In this document: positions 20,628-32,757 of the stretch, piece after piece
Layout: each line of letters starts with the position of its first letter
Numbering within the stretch: the first letter of the stretch is position 1
Assembly: GCA_023052935.1 (NCBI GenBank)
Contig: CM041293.1
Location: 175,203,600-175,267,599, forward strand
DNA: 64,000 bases
Direction of reading: 5' to 3'
Source: Piezodorus guildinii
Taxonomy: Eukaryota > Arthropoda > Insecta > Hemiptera > Pentatomidae
Made by a program: the position numbers and the translations under genes
The notes under the pieces: model-generated
Seen by the model: the letters and a program-made list of their open reading frames with translations, nothing else
What the model was told of the DNA's origin: nothing
Databases searched by the model: none

Positions 20628-20633
20628 GTTTTT
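20287..20633 (+). repeat. SINE-A copy with poly-T tail
   Basis: Best-preserved copy. It has a tRNA-derived head with A box GTGGTCTAGTGCATAGAGC and B box GGGTTCGAATCCC, body motifs GGTATGGAGACCCTCCTGGG and CACCTCATTGCACTGCCG, and a GGGTTGTAGTGGTACAGG end followed by a run of more than 30 T. It is flanked by TTGTAACTATT at 20276-20286 and 20634-20644. Not a functional tRNA gene, because the body and target duplication show retroposition. Confidence 0.88.
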
Positions 20634-21034
20634 TTGTAACTATTGTTTTTTTATACTGCTGTGTGTTTTGAATTTTATTGTAATCGTGTTTAATAACGCA
20701 AATATCTTTATGTATCTAGCTTGTATATTTGTCAAGTATTCATTTTGCGGCACAATAGCAATAGTAAAAAATTAATAAAGGATTTCTCTAGAATTTAAAT
20801 TTAATAACTGCTGACAAATCGTTTAAGAGAGAGAGATAAAATTGTGTGTTTTTCAAACACTCAAGGAAAATTAACTGCTAAAAAATTCATGTCGCACTTA
20901 CCGAAACCATCCTTTCTCGATTTTAAAATGAATTGGTTGCTAGACCTTATAAAATAAACATGGCATTGCATTGGTTCATTCTGTAAGTTTGTTCTTGTTT
21001 AAACAGTTCAATAGTACTCTGTTAACTATAATCT

Positions 21035-21210
21035 ATAACTATGAGTGGCTAGTAGCGCGCTAGTCTAGTCTCTCATGCTAAAGGTATCTGAGTTCGAATC
21101 CCAGTCCCGGCGGGGCTTTTATAAGGATATAATAAAATGGGGATTCACTCACACCCTCTCCCCCGAGTATGTGAGACCCTTCAGCCAAATGGTGGCCACT
21201 CACAAAATAG
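21035..21210 (+). repeat. SINE-C head fragment
   Basis: GAGTGGCTAGTAGCGCGCTA, B box GAGTTCGAATCCC, CCCGGCGGGGCTTTTATAAG, ATGGGGATTCACTCACA and GGTGGCCACTCACAAAAT match the reverse complement of the 4563-4857 copy. Confidence 0.65.
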
Positions 21211-22463
21211 ACGTATCAGTTTCAACCGAAATCCTTATCTTTAAGTGGTATTTTGCTTGCTCAAAATGGAAGTACAAAACATTCACTTTTGTCATTCAAT
21301 GATTTTTTATTTCCGAAAAAAAAAATAAAAATAATCCGCTCCATAAACGTTTAACAAAATTTGCAGTGTATTTGGCGATGAGCCTTAAAGAAAAATTCGT
21401 TTGGTCCCGAATCGGAAATTTTGACTTTGACTCGGGTCGTCCTTTAACTGTTGATGATGACTAAATTCAAGCATTTTTTACAGACAACCTTACTCTACGA
21501 CACGGGATATATAATTGATTGAAAATATTTACAAAAATCCGAAGTTTTTATCAAAGTCACCAGTAGTAAACGCAAATAACTTATTTTAGAACCATATATA
21601 ATCAGAAAAAATGTTTTTTCTTATTTTTTTTGTTCATACTTAAAAATTCGTGCGTCATTTGAATAAACTATTATATTTTATTTAAGCTTAAGTTCCCGAA
21701 GGGTGATTTGTTTTCTCTTTTTAATACAATTTAGATTATAACTCCAAAACTCAGTACAATCTCAAAAAAAAAAATTATACTGTGTTATTACGAATTTCAA
21801 CTTTGTTATATGATGTTTTAAGGAAAATATTACAAGCAATTTTTATTAATAATTATTTTTGCCTAAAATTTTAATTATTTTGAATCTTCATAAATTATTT
21901 TATTATAATTTTTAGAAAAATATAATTTTACCTATAATGTTGTTTCTTGTTATTTTCTCGTTTAACTGCTCGAAATTAAATATTACGAGATTATATTAAA
22001 ATTAATTTTATAAGCATGGAGTTTAATAACTAATAATAAATACAATGCTAAAGGAAAAAAAAAAAAGATATTGTAAATACGATTTTTTTCTTTGATGTTA
22101 CATTAATCATGTACATCTCCTAACTTTCAATTAGAAAGCTTTTAAACCTGAAATTTAGATAAGGTTATCGATCTATTGTTGATCATCTAATGGATTGATG
22201 AGATATCGATTATATAGCGTGTACTAAAGTATCGATTTGCGAACAAAGACTAGCAATCTAGCTACTTTCTCGCACGCCTTGTCGTGAGTTGCAAGTAAGT
22301 GATTAGCTGTGATTCCAATCGATTCATCGAAAAAGAGTAGATAGTAAGACCCGTTTTCTAAATCGGTATCCAATTAATAATAATTTCGAGGTGAAATCAT
22401 TATAAATTAAAAAAAAAATCATTGTTCCAAAACTAAATTTATTTTTTTACTGAAGAAAAAACT
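21211..22463. other. Unrecognised AT-rich sequence
   Basis: No supported gene or repeat. TATCGAT motifs recur at 22165-22240. Confidence 0.4.
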
Positions 22464-22735
22464 AGTTGGCCTGTGGTGTAGTGGCTAGCATGACAGCCTT
22501 GTACACCCAAGATTGCGGGTTCAAACCCAGCAAGTGGCCCTAAGATTTTTAAAGTAAGTAAAAAATCCTTGGTTATGCCATCCTCTGAGGAGACGTAAAA
22601 TGGTGTGCGATGTCAGTTACCCCCTATCCTAATAAAACTTGGATAGGGAAAATTTAGGACTCCCACTGAGCATCGTCTGATTAGTTCAGTAGCATAAAAG
22701 GGGCGATAAATAAATAAACAAACAAACTGTTCTTC
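22464..22735 (+). repeat. SINE-B copy
   Basis: tRNA-like head (GGTGTAGTGGCTAGCATGAC; B box GGGTTCAAACCC), body with AAAAATCCTTGGTTATGCC, GTGCGATGTCAG, AAACTTGGATAGG and GGACTCCCACTG, and the A-rich tail with AATAAATAAACAAACAAAC. Confidence 0.8.
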
Positions 22736-22804
22736 TCCAGGAAAATTATTTAAACTCCCTAATTTAGTATGAAATGTTGAGGTGCTCAAAACCTTAAGAA
22801 AAAA

Positions 22805-23818
22805 AATCTGGACCACACACGACTTTCACTTACCTCCATTTTTAAAATCAATGAAAGAATTGTTAAAACAGTTAGAGATAAAAATACGTGAAACTATTAA
22901 ATAATTATTTAATTTGAATTTCTATTACAGTTCTTATGTTCGAAACGAAAAATTGCATTAAAAAATATTTTTTTCTGTTTTCTCCCTTAGTTGGTTATCG
23001 AATTTATTCAATTTATATATTTACCTGTTTTTTTTTTTTTTTATCAGTGGTAACAGATAATATAGTTATTTTTATAGAATCAACAAAATTAAAGGTACTT
23101 TAGAGAAAGAAAATTTAAAATATCGGCATATAAGCCCTGTCAGACCATTTTAATCCGAATGAAACCTAAATGAATTGAATTAATACCCGTTACATTTTAC
23201 ATGGATATAGCAAGTTTAATCAATATCGTCGGAACCTTTTTCGAGAAAATCGTAGAAAGGTGCAAAAGGTGCTCTTCTGGTAAGCTCATTTTGATCAGTT
23301 TAATCCTGATTGAAATAGTCTGACTGGGCATACATCCGATATTTTAAATTTTCTTCCTCTAAAGTGCCTTTAATTTTGAAGATTCTATAAAAATAACCAT
23401 ATTATCTTGTTAACATTCATAAGTAACAGCTAAATACGCAAGTTGAGCGAATTTGAAAAACAACTAAAGGAGAAAACTGAAAAAATATTTTTTTAATGCA
23501 ATTTTTTGTTTTTTAATAATAACAATAATATTTATGTATGATATACAGTTGGAAAGCTGAAGATTTTAGAAAAAAATGTTATCTCATATAAAACTTTTAA
23601 TAAGTTGATAGAGAGTGATGAAAAGCCGACAAAACTTAGTGATTATTTTAGATAATAATATAATGGGTTTTTAATAAAACACTTGTTTCTACATAAATTC
23701 CATTTAATTAATTCTTTAATGGTTTCACTGATTTTTATATCTTACTGTTTTTGGAAATCCTTTAATTGATTTTTAAAACGGAGGTAAGTGAAAGTCGTGT
23801 GTTGCCTACACCAGATTT
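22805..23818. repeat. Head-to-head pair of truncated HINE-like copies
   Basis: The forward arm starts at TCTGGACCACACACGACTTT and stops at about 23290. The reverse arm runs to GTCGTGTGTTGCCTACACCA at 23815. The forward arm also has an internal deletion after about 22920. Confidence 0.75.
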
Positions 23819-24120
23819 TTATAATTACAAAAATAAATCAAAAAATGAATCAAATAAAACAGAAATGCCGACCCAGAAAACGTAGACTCACAACCAAGAA
23901 AAAAACTACAAGACAACCAAGGAACTAGTCATTGGACCGTAATTGTAAAAACCTGTTGTAGGTACTGTTACCTTTCCTAAGTAATCGCCTGCACAACTAG
24001 AAGAACAAAAAAAAAAAGTTAATTGAGAAAAATAAAAGAAACTTTGTAATTACACATTTCAGTTATAAAACCGTTGTGAAGTGCTTTATGAACTTTTTAT
24101 GCCTTAGGCAACTTTTCCAA

Positions 24121-24430
24121 GAGTGGCGTGGTCTAATGGATCGAGTGCTAGTCCACTGTGCTGCGGGTCCTGTGTTCGAATCTCGGCTATGAAGAAATAT
24201 TATTTATTCTTTTATTTTAGCCGCGAGGCGACCAAGCTATGGAGACCCTCCTTGGGCGCACCCAGTCTCTATAAAGTAGGTACCCAAAAAATGAGGAAAA
24301 AGCCTGAAGTCTGAGCGTGATCTCGGCCGAATCACCTCATTGCACGGCCGTTGGCCTAGAAACAGTACGAACCTCTATATGTACTGAGCCCAAGACCCCT
24401 TCGTGGGTTGTCGAGGTATAGGTTTAATTA
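24121..24430 (+). repeat. SINE-A copy
   Basis: Same head (GGCGTGGTCTAATGGATCGA; B box TGTTCGAATCTC) and body (ATGGAGACCCTCC, CACGGCCGTTGGCCTAGAAA, TGTACTGAGCCCAAGACCC) as the 20287 copy; tail short (GGTTTAATTAACTT). Confidence 0.8.
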
Positions 24431-24659
24431 ACTTCTCCATTTGAAGAGATGATAAAAATTTGTGATAAAAACAAAAAAAATGGAAACAGATTAAATCTTT
24501 TTAAAAACTCTTTTTTTTTTCTTTTTTTTTCAAAAGTTCTTTATTTAAACCAAAATACCGACATTTATAGTGCAAGTATAAGTTACTATCCCACTAAGGC
24601 GAGCCCGTGTGTGCTAAAAGAGTTCACCTGCGGCGATTCAATAAAAGTACAGTAACATT

Positions 24660-25140
24660 TTATTTATTTTGACTACGGTTGCGAGGTGTACAGCGGACTT
24701 TCAGGTGAGCTCGAAGCAAAACTTAAGCTTATTATGAACTGCAATACGGTTTGTATTTTTGATCACCAGAGACACGCATATAACCCAGTATTACACCGAG
24801 TTAAGGTGGCTTTATCCTCGTTACAGATGCCAGTATTTCCTAGCTTCCTTCCTCTACCAGGCTATCAGAACTCATCGTCCCAGCTATATCTTCTAATCCC
24901 TTCAATTTAAATCATCAATTCAGTCCCGTTCTACGAGATCCGTCTTTCTATCCTCCTCCTCACCGCACTGCTGCATTTGACAAGTCCTTTCTAGCCAAAG
25001 CAACGTCTCCTTGGAATTCTATCCCTCCTGAGATCCGTCGTGTAAGAACTGATTCCTCCTTAAATCGCTCCTTTTCAACCACCTTTTCCTTACCTAGTCA
25101 AACAGACAATAACCTCAAACTGCAGATGCTATAAATACCA
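24660..25140 (+). pseudogene. LINE-E fragment: protein C-terminus
   Basis: Frames include YSGLSGELEAKLKLIMNC, then TELRWLYP-like text in shifted frames, PSYISNPFNL, and FDKSFLAKATSPWNSIPPEI followed by RRVRTDSSLNRSF. The W-N-S-I-P-P-E-I-R segment is the typical extreme C-terminus of many LINE polyproteins. It carries frameshifts and no RT core. Confidence 0.75.
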
Positions 25141-25267
25141 ATTTTTTTTTGTGTGTGTTTATATTACCTAAATTATCACAGATAAATTAGCTGTTTCTGT
25201 TTTTTTGTTGTTTTTTTTTCATTCTAAAAGTCTGACTTGTCAAGATGTACATATATTACAACCTTAA

Positions 25268-26053
25268 TTATTTTTTTACTTTCACTTACTATATATATTA
25301 AGGGGAAGTATTGTGATCGTAAAATTTTTCGAATTCCAGTTTTCCACGGAAACACACGTTTTAGGGTCCCCTGAGTCCAAATAACCAAGTCCCGCAAAAA
25401 GTTCTGTGTATGTGTATGGTAACTCCCGGGCGGAAACGGTAAGTCCTATGAAACTGAAATTTCATATTTAAGACAAATATACGCCCGAGACGTTACAAAA
25501 CCTTTTTCATCAAAATGAGCTTACCAGAAGAGGCACTTTACACCATGAATTTTGCACGTTTTTTCGATTTTCTCGAAAACGGTTCCGACGATTTTAATTA
25601 AACTCGCTATATCGATGTAAAATTTAATGGCTTTAATATCATGTAGTTTTCATTCTGATTAAATGATCTGACAGGGCTTAAATGCCGATATTTTACATTT
25701 TTTTTCTTGTAAAGTACCTTTAATTTTGTAGATTTTATAAAAATAAATATAATCTTGTTACCACCGATGAAAAACACATTAATATGTAAAATTGAACGAA
25801 TTCGATAATATTATCTCATATACAAGTTTTTATAAAGTTAATAGAAAGTGATGAAAAGCCGATAAAACTGATTATTTTAGATAATAATATAATAGATTTT
25901 TTAATAAAACACATGTTTCTATAAAAAATTAATTAAATTAATTCTTTAATGGTTTCACGTATTTTAATCTCTAACTGTATTAGAAAATACTTTCATTGAT
26001 TTTAAAAATGGAGGTAAGTGAAAGTCGTGTTTTGCCCGCACCAGATTTTTTAG
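25268..26053 (-). repeat. HINE-like element, near full length
   Basis: Starts TTTACTTTCACTTACTATAT and ends TCGTGTTTTGCCCGCACCAG. All internal landmarks of the family appear in order, with a deletion near 25800. Confidence 0.8.
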
Positions 26054-26059
26054 TTTAGT

Positions 26060-26160
26060 AACTTCTTATTCAAAGCCATGACCACATTGCCCCGTATTTT
26101 TATTTTATTCTTATGGGACTTAAGTCCCAGGATAATGAAGAAGTTTTTTTTCATTTCATT
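26060..26160 (+). mobile_element. LINE-E 3' end fragment
   Basis: ATGGGACTTAAGTCCCAGGA followed by TAATGAAGAAG matches the family's 3' stem. Only the last ~60 bases are clear. Confidence 0.45.
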
Positions 26161-26640
26161 TCATAACACAGTACACAGTAAGAAACAATAAAATACTTAA
26201 ATAATAATACAAAATATTAGTGCAACAGTTCCAAACAAGAACCACGCTTTTATTTAGGTATTTTACCATCGATGCATAAGGCTAAAAAATATAGTTACAA
26301 ATCTTCCTCGTGCTCTTCTTACTGCATCATGCACTAGGAAATCATGGTTAATATCGAGTGAGAGTGAAATCATGTGTCATGATTCTTCGATCCGAAAGTT
26401 TGATGTGACGAATCGCCAAGATAATTCTTCCGAAACCTTTTATTTTTTTGCGGAGAAAGTCAAGTCCTAGGGTTAAATAGGATGATTGATATTCAGGAGG
26501 CAGCGGTGTACATATACAGACGGCAGTGCTACGGTTTGTAATTCCGCAGGAAGTGAACTTGGATTTCCTGCTTCCTTCCGGCAAAATCACACCGCCATAA
26601 AGTCCCCTTTATATAATTTTATGTTGTGCTGTCGTAATTA
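26161..26640. other. Unrecognised sequence
   Basis: An 80-codon minus-strand frame at 26348-26590 has no family I can name. It may be old LINE protein. Confidence 0.3.
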
Positions 26641-27542
26641 AGTTTGAATTATTCTGTGTTACATCTATATTACTATTCTTGTGTTCGAAAAAAAAATATA
26701 TGATATTTTCTCTTTGGCTTAACGAATTCGTTCAACTTGTTTATTTACTTCTTGTTTTTTTATTAATTCTAACCAGATCATATAGTCATTTTTTTCAAAT
26801 CTTCAAAATTAAAGAGACTTTAAAACATCGGCGTTTAAGCCCCGTCAGACTATTTCAATCAGAATAAATCCTACACGATAATAAAACTAGTTGAATTTTG
26901 CACTGTTATAGCTAGTTTAATCAAAATCGTTACAGCTATTTTAAGAAAATCGTTTAAGTAAAAAACTTAAAATACACACTATAAAGTGGCTATTCTGGAT
27001 CGCCAATTTTGTTTAAAAAGTTACTGCGACATCTCAGGGATATACACTGCTAAAATATGAAATTTCGGTTTTATAAAACTTTTCATTTTCGACAAGGCTT
27101 GAATGCCCATATTCCCCTTTAAAATTGTTGATTCGAAAACATTAAACAAATAATCTCGTTAGAATCGCTAAACACACGAGTAATTCTTTAAGTTTATATA
27201 TATTTGTGTATATATATATATATATATATATAATTATTATTATTATTTTTGAGATAAGAACAGTAATGAATATGCTTAATATTTCATTAGATAGCTACGG
27301 GTTTAAAAAAATAAAAATGTTATCTTATACACAAAGTTGTAGTATCTAATGAGGAGTCATGAAAAGCAGATTAAACTAATTTATTGTTTATTGTTAATAA
27401 GAAAAGAAGATGGCCTCGAGACCTACTGATTTAAATTGAAATAGAAGTGCAACCACTGTGTAGTTTTTCACAGGACATTTTCAAGCCCATAATTGTAAAT
27501 TAGTCCATTTACTTATTGTATTTATTATAAGTACTGTTGTAA

Positions 27543-27934
27543 TCTATACTAATATTATAAAGCTGAAGAGTTTGTTTGTTTGAACGCGCTAATCTCAGAA
27601 ACTACTGGTTCGAATTGAAAAATTCTTTTTAGTGGTGGATAGTCCATTTATCGAGAAGAATCAGTAGATAATCAACTGGAGGAAATTAATCAACCTCGCA
27701 TCCCAATGATTCCAAATGATATACTTTTTAATTTTAAAATAATTCAATTTCCCGGTAATTTATCTTTGCCCGTAACAATTAATAAATCACAGGGGCAAAC
27801 ATTTAAACACGTAGTAATCGATTTATGCCAAGATCGGGTTGCAGAAGTACTTTGAAATATATTCTTTTAAAAACTTCTTACTAGCGATCATAATAACAGA
27901 AATTGACACAGACGAAGTCGCGAGCAACAGATAG
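27543..27934 (+). mobile_element. Helitron copy 1 with helicase fragment
   Basis: Starts TCTATACTAATATTATAAAG and ends GCGAGCAACAGATAG (CTAG worn to ATAG). The interior translates to PRIPMIPNDILFNFKIIQF and TINKSQGQTFKHVVIDLCQD, the C-terminal part of the Helitron Pif1-type helicase. A deletion removes the following SHGQLYV segment. Confidence 0.85.
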
Positions 27935-28463
27935 CCTATACTAATATTATAAAGCTGTAGAGTTTGTTTGTTAGAACGCGCTAATCTCAGAAACTATTGG
28001 TTCGAATTGAAAAATTCTTTTTGTGTTGGATAGTCCATTTATCAAGGAAGGCTTTAAGCTATATAAAATCACGCTACAAATCTGAAGAATCAGTGGAAAA
28101 TGTGGGAAAAACGGGGTATATTAACCTGGCATCCCAATGATTCCATATGATTTACTTTTTAATTTTAAAATAATTCAATTTCCCGTAAATTTATCTTTTG
28201 CCGTAACAATTAATAAATCACATGGGTAACATTTAAACACGTAGCAATCGATTTACGTCAAGACTGCTTTTCACACGGCCAACTATATGTCGCATTGTCA
28301 AGATCGGGTTGCGGAGAAAATCTGTATGTTCTTCTGCCAGAAAAAAATAAAACTAAAAATATCATTTAACCAGAAGTACTTTAAAATATATTATTTTAAA
28401 AACTTGTAAATAGCGATCATAATAACACAAATGGTCGCAGACGAAGTCTCGAGCAACAGCTAG
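27935..28463 (+). mobile_element. Helitron copy 2, abutting copy 1
   Basis: Begins directly after copy 1 with CTATACTAATATTATAAAGC and ends GAGCAACAGCTAG followed by T. It keeps the segment missing from copy 1: VAIDLRQDCFSHGQLYVALS and GENLYVLLPEKNKTKNI (28240-28375). The frame upstream is broken and the Rep domain is absent. Confidence 0.85.
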
Positions 28464-29004
28464 TTATAAATAAAATGTTTAAAAAATAATAATTATTTAA
28501 TTGATTATTTAATGAAACACAAACTCAGTGTTTAAAGGTTAAAGAACTACCTTTTTTAAACCCTAACTTTATTTCAAAATTCCTTAAATTGGTTTAACAA
28601 CGGAGGTAAGTGAAAGTCGTGTGTTGCACGCACCTGATTTTTAAAACTTTATTCATATAATTAATCGTCTAGCACGCCTGCAATACAATGACCTAATGCA
28701 ATGATGGCTAGACTTCTTTTGAACCCACTCTCAACCAGTCTCAGCGGAATAGATTCATTAATGAGTTTAATTATATAATTGCTTCTTGAATTGATCTCTT
28801 TCAAACTGATCCTGAAATTGACTTTATTAGAGACTATATGATCTAATATGGTTAATAATTCATTTTTCGAAGATATAATAACATATAACTTAGGCTTATT
28901 GATTACCAGTTATATTTATTAATATTAGCGAGTATATAAACACTTATATTTAGTCATTTAAGTTTAATTATAGGCCGTATATGGTTTCCTCTTTTAGGTT
29001 TATG

Positions 29005-29735
29005 ATTAAAAAAAAAATCTGGTTAAAAAAAATCACACTACTTTCACTTACCTCCGTGATATGTATCAATTTAAGAATTTTTAAACAAATTTAGTAACTA
29101 AAATAAATTGTTAAAGAATTATTTGTTTGTTTGTTTATTTATTTAACGTCACTAATTGGAAAAAAGGGCTAATCGGACGATGCTACAGTGGGAGTACTTA
29201 ATTTAGACTATCCAGGTTTTATTAGGATAGGGATCTTTAACGAGTACCTGACATCGCACAGGCTCGGGACCACCTTCACACGTTCCTTCCGAAGGACGGC
29301 ATAAATAAGAATTTTATACCCCCATTAAAAAATCCTAGGACCACCTGCGGGTTTAAACCCGTGACCTCCGGCATAGGAGGCTGTTGTGCTAGCCACCCAG
29401 CTACAAGTGATCCATGATAATCAGTTTGTTTTATCGGCTTTTCATCACTCTCCGTTAACTTTTCCAATAGTATACATAAGATAATATTTTCTTCTAAAAT
29501 CTTTAGCACTCCAACGGTATATTATACATGTATATTATTGTTCTTAAGTTCAAAAACAAAACATTTCATTTAAAAAACACTTTTGCAGTTTTCTTATTTA
29601 GTTGGATATCGAAGCCGTTCAACTTATATATTTACCTGTTTTTTTTTAGCAATGTTAGTCAGATGATATTGTCAATTTAATAAAATCTACAAAATTAAAA
29701 GTACTTTATAGGTATGTGCGCGCACAAGATTTTTC
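29005..29735 (+). repeat. HINE-like copy interrupted by SINE-B
   Basis: Forward copy from TCTGGTTAAAAAAAATCACA to about 29735, split by a SINE-B between about 29122 and 29412. The palindrome end is missing. Confidence 0.65.
29122..29412 (-). repeat. SINE-B copy
   Basis: Reverse orientation: tail TTTGTTTGTTTATTTATTTA, then AATCGGACGATGCTACAGTG, ATCGCACAGGCTCGGGACCA, and the tRNA-like head with GGGTTTAAACCC and CTAGCCACCCAGCTACA. Nearly identical to 46255-46545. Confidence 0.8.
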
Positions 29736-29744
29736 CTATTTATT

Positions 29745-29885
29745 ATAGAACCTAAATACTTAAATATCTTTAAATTTTCATACAAAATTTTTGAATGATA
29801 TTTCAACATCACCAAGACCGTCACTGGTATTACTACTAATCTTATATTTCGTCTTTACCTGTTTTTATTAACGTACTTGCAGATT
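29745..29885 (-). pseudogene. RTE-like RT remnant
   Basis: CCTAAATACTTAAAT, ATCACCAAGACCGTCACTGG and TACTACTAATCTTATATTTC align with 63060-63230 inside the 62502-63302 reverse transcriptase. A short decayed piece. Confidence 0.6.
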
Positions 29886-30395
29886 AAAGAACGATCTCAT
29901 AACAAGTTTTTATAAATATTGATACAATAGAATAATATAACCTGCCTTTAAAGCGACATGGGCTTATCCATTTCATTTGCTTTTAAGATTGTAATGAGAT
30001 AATGGACTGTTAGGTGCCTGTTATTTGCACGTTTTCACTTGAATCCTACGTGAGACAATTTCGGCAACTATCATGAGCATTACACAACCTTTCATTAACT
30101 AATCTATCTTGCTATCTCAGGTTAAGTACATAATCTCTAACATTTTTGTTTTTTTAATTTAATTGTTTTAAAAAAATTATGTAACTTTGACGTAAAACGT
30201 TAAGTAATAAAAACTTTATTGCTTGATTTAGTGTGTTGTAGTAATAGAGTTTTATTATAAACATGACTTGGTTTATAAAATATAATAAGTCCTAAAAATA
30301 TTATTTAATATGGTGAATACGATTATAACATATACATATTACTAAACAAAATAGTTGGCGCATTTGTTGCAAAAGTTTCTATGTATCAACAGCTT
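29886..30395. other. Unrecognised sequence
   Basis: AT-rich, no open frame or repeat recognised. Confidence 0.35.
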
Positions 30396-30630
30396 TTTCA
30401 TTGGTCACCTGTGGTGTTGTGGGTAGCATAACAGCATTCTGTGCCCAAGGTCGAGGGTTCAAATCCGGTTCTATAGGACGTTTTCAAGAGAGTGAAAAAT
30501 CGTTCGAAGGGGACGTAAAATGGTGGTCTCTTGTGGGATGTCAGGTACTCGTTAAAGATCCTTTCCCTAATTAAACCTGGATATGAAAAATTTATGACTC
30601 CCACTCATGTGTCGCCATATTAGCTACAGT
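30396..30630 (+). repeat. SINE-B copy, tail truncated
   Basis: TTGGTCACCTGTGGTGTTGT head, B box GGGTTCAAATCC, then GAGTGAAAAATCGTT, GATGTCAGGTACTCGTTAAA and GACTCCCACTC. The tail after 30630 is not clear. Confidence 0.7.
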
Positions 30631-31690
30631 ATTTCAACGATACTTTTCTTGCTTTATTAAAAATTTAATTCTCTAACAATTAACACTAATTTTGGTAATC
30701 ATCCCTATTCCGATTTTGTTAAGTTGTTATTTTTATAACAATTTGGTTTAGTACATACTTAACTATATATATTAATTTTGGTTTATTATTTTCAATAATG
30801 AACCTTTGTAATCGACCAAAAAAAAAATTACTCCCCCCCCTCAAAATTTTAGGGCTCACTTTTCAAGATGCGTAGAATCCGAATAACGAATTTTATAACG
30901 AATCGTCCGTGGTATTTCTCTGAAACTACTGGACCAATTTTTTTTAAATTCGCCACAAAAATACTAGTCCATTCAACGACGATCCTAACACCTAGACGTT
31001 GATATCAGCTGGTTAGTTTTAAAATGGCGGCCGATTAAAAGTATTTTATTCAACAACTCAGTTATTTTTGAAGATAGAGAAAAAATTTATTAGTGTTTTC
31101 TAACCAAAAAACCGCTAATAATTATATAAAAGAGAAAAAAGAAAAGAAAATTTTTTGAAATTTTACACATAAATACGCTCATAACTCAGTTATTTTTGAC
31201 GATAGAGAAATGTATGCATAGCGTTTTAGAATCAGTGAAGCGAGATTTAAAAAAAAAAAAAAAAAAAAAAAACGAAAAAGGAAAAAAATTAAAATCTTGC
31301 CCAAAGAAAAAAATCATTAGTGTTTTTAACCAAACAAAATCCGTTTCTCCAAATTAGTAAATAAATAAATACCGAAAATTTAATTAAATGTTAGACAAAA
31401 TTAAATAATAATCATTGAAATTGCTTAAAAACTAACTGAGATATGGTGTTTTGAAACTAGTAGTAGTGATATGACATTATCCTTTGAATTATTGCTTTTC
31501 ATATTACTTAATTGCCTATCAACAGCTATATAAACAATTATATCCTAATATTGTTATTTGGAAATAATAAAACATTGCGTAATAATTTGCAGCGTTTTTA
31601 TTTCTTGCTTTAATTTATGTTTATAGTCTTGTCATAAATTTATGTTTTTCACAAAAAAAGACGTTTCTTTTATTCCCTATCCTCAATAAT
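30631..31690. other. Unrecognised AT-rich sequence with internal repeat
   Basis: AACTCAGTTATTTTTGA and then GATAGAGAAA occurs at about 31060 and again at about 31180. A run of about 25 A lies at 31245-31272. Possibly an old transposon; family unknown. Confidence 0.35.
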
Positions 31691-31691
31691 A

Positions 31692-32165
31692 TGAAATGAA
31701 AAGAAATTTTATTCTGGGACAGCTAGTCCTCTAAGAATAATATAAATGTACATCAAATATTCATTTTCTGGCTATTAAGTCTTGTAAATATACATAATTT
31801 AAAAAATTACAAATTATACAAAAAATTACAAATTATTATGAATTCTTATGTACACAAATACATACATTTACTATACACACGCATATATATGTACAAGATA
31901 ATATTGCAACATTATAATTAATACAAGAAATAAAATTATGAAAACAGTGAATAATTAAGATTAAAACAAAATAAAGATTTAAATCTAATAGTCAAAACTT
32001 ATAAATGCGCTGCAGACTGATATTCAAGGAGATGGATAAATAGTTTATGCTTGAAGGAAGTTAAGGATTTTTTGATTCTGAAGGATTGGTAAAGATGGGT
32101 TCCTAAGAAGTATTGCTGTCGGAATTTCGGGTAATGCCACTTCAACTCGGCGTACCAGGTGGTTA
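31692..32165 (-). mobile_element. LINE-E 3' fragment
   Basis: The minus strand encodes WYAELKWHYPKFRQQYFLGT, then KKSLTSFKHKLFIHLLEYQ (C-terminal helix of LINE polyproteins). A 3' UTR follows that ends at the GGGAC stem and AATAAAATTTC near 31695-31730. Confidence 0.7.
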
Positions 32166-32504
32166 ATTTCCAAATTTGTTGACATATTTGTATTCCCATC
32201 ATTTAGTTTTATCAAATTGTTTTATCTGATTTTAAAGAATGAACACTCGAGTCATTAAAAAACGCGAATTAGAAACGCTATTATTTTCTAAAGGTACTAA
32301 TTATACAATTGTTTCTTTCTAAATTTAAACATTTCATTCCATAAGTTTAATATGGTGTTATATTGAAAAAATGTATATTTTATATATGTATATTTTGTAT
32401 ATGTACGTGTTAATATGGTGTTATATTGTAAAAAAAAAAAAAAAAAAATAGAATCTAATACGAAAAGTATTAAAAGTATGTTGGTTTCATAATTTAATAA
32501 TGAG

Positions 32505-32757
32505 GGAGAGGTTCCGAATTTGTGCGAAGGTCGCGGGTTCAAACCTGCGGGTGGTCCTAGGATTTTTTAATGGGAGTGAAAAATCCTTAGTTATGCCGTC
32601 CTTCGGAAGGGACGTTAAAAGGTGGTCCCGAGCCTGTGCGATGTCAGGACTCGTTAAAGATCCCTATCCTAATAAAACCTCGATAGGCAAAATTTAGGAC
32701 TCCCACTGTAGCATCGTCCGATTAGCCACAGTAGCATAAAGAAGCGTTTAATGAATG
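32505..32757 (+). repeat. SINE-B copy, head truncated
   Basis: Starts near the B box (GGGTTCAAACCTGCGGGTGG), then TTATGCCGTCCTTCGGAAGG, GAGCCTGTGCGATGTCAGG, CCTATCCTAATAAAACC and CACTGTAGCATCGTCCGATT. Confidence 0.75.

Larger units (their letters stand above)
26640..28645. repeat. Third head-to-head HINE-like pair, split by Helitrons
   Basis: Forward arm 26640 to about 27090 and reverse arm about 27095-27380. The pair is interrupted and the reverse arm resumes at 28475, ending GTCGTGTGTTGCACGCACCT at 28640. Confidence 0.65.

Noticed and set aside
22464..22540. tRNA gene at the SINE-B head
   Set aside because: At least ten window copies with the same body; acceptor stem not complementary.
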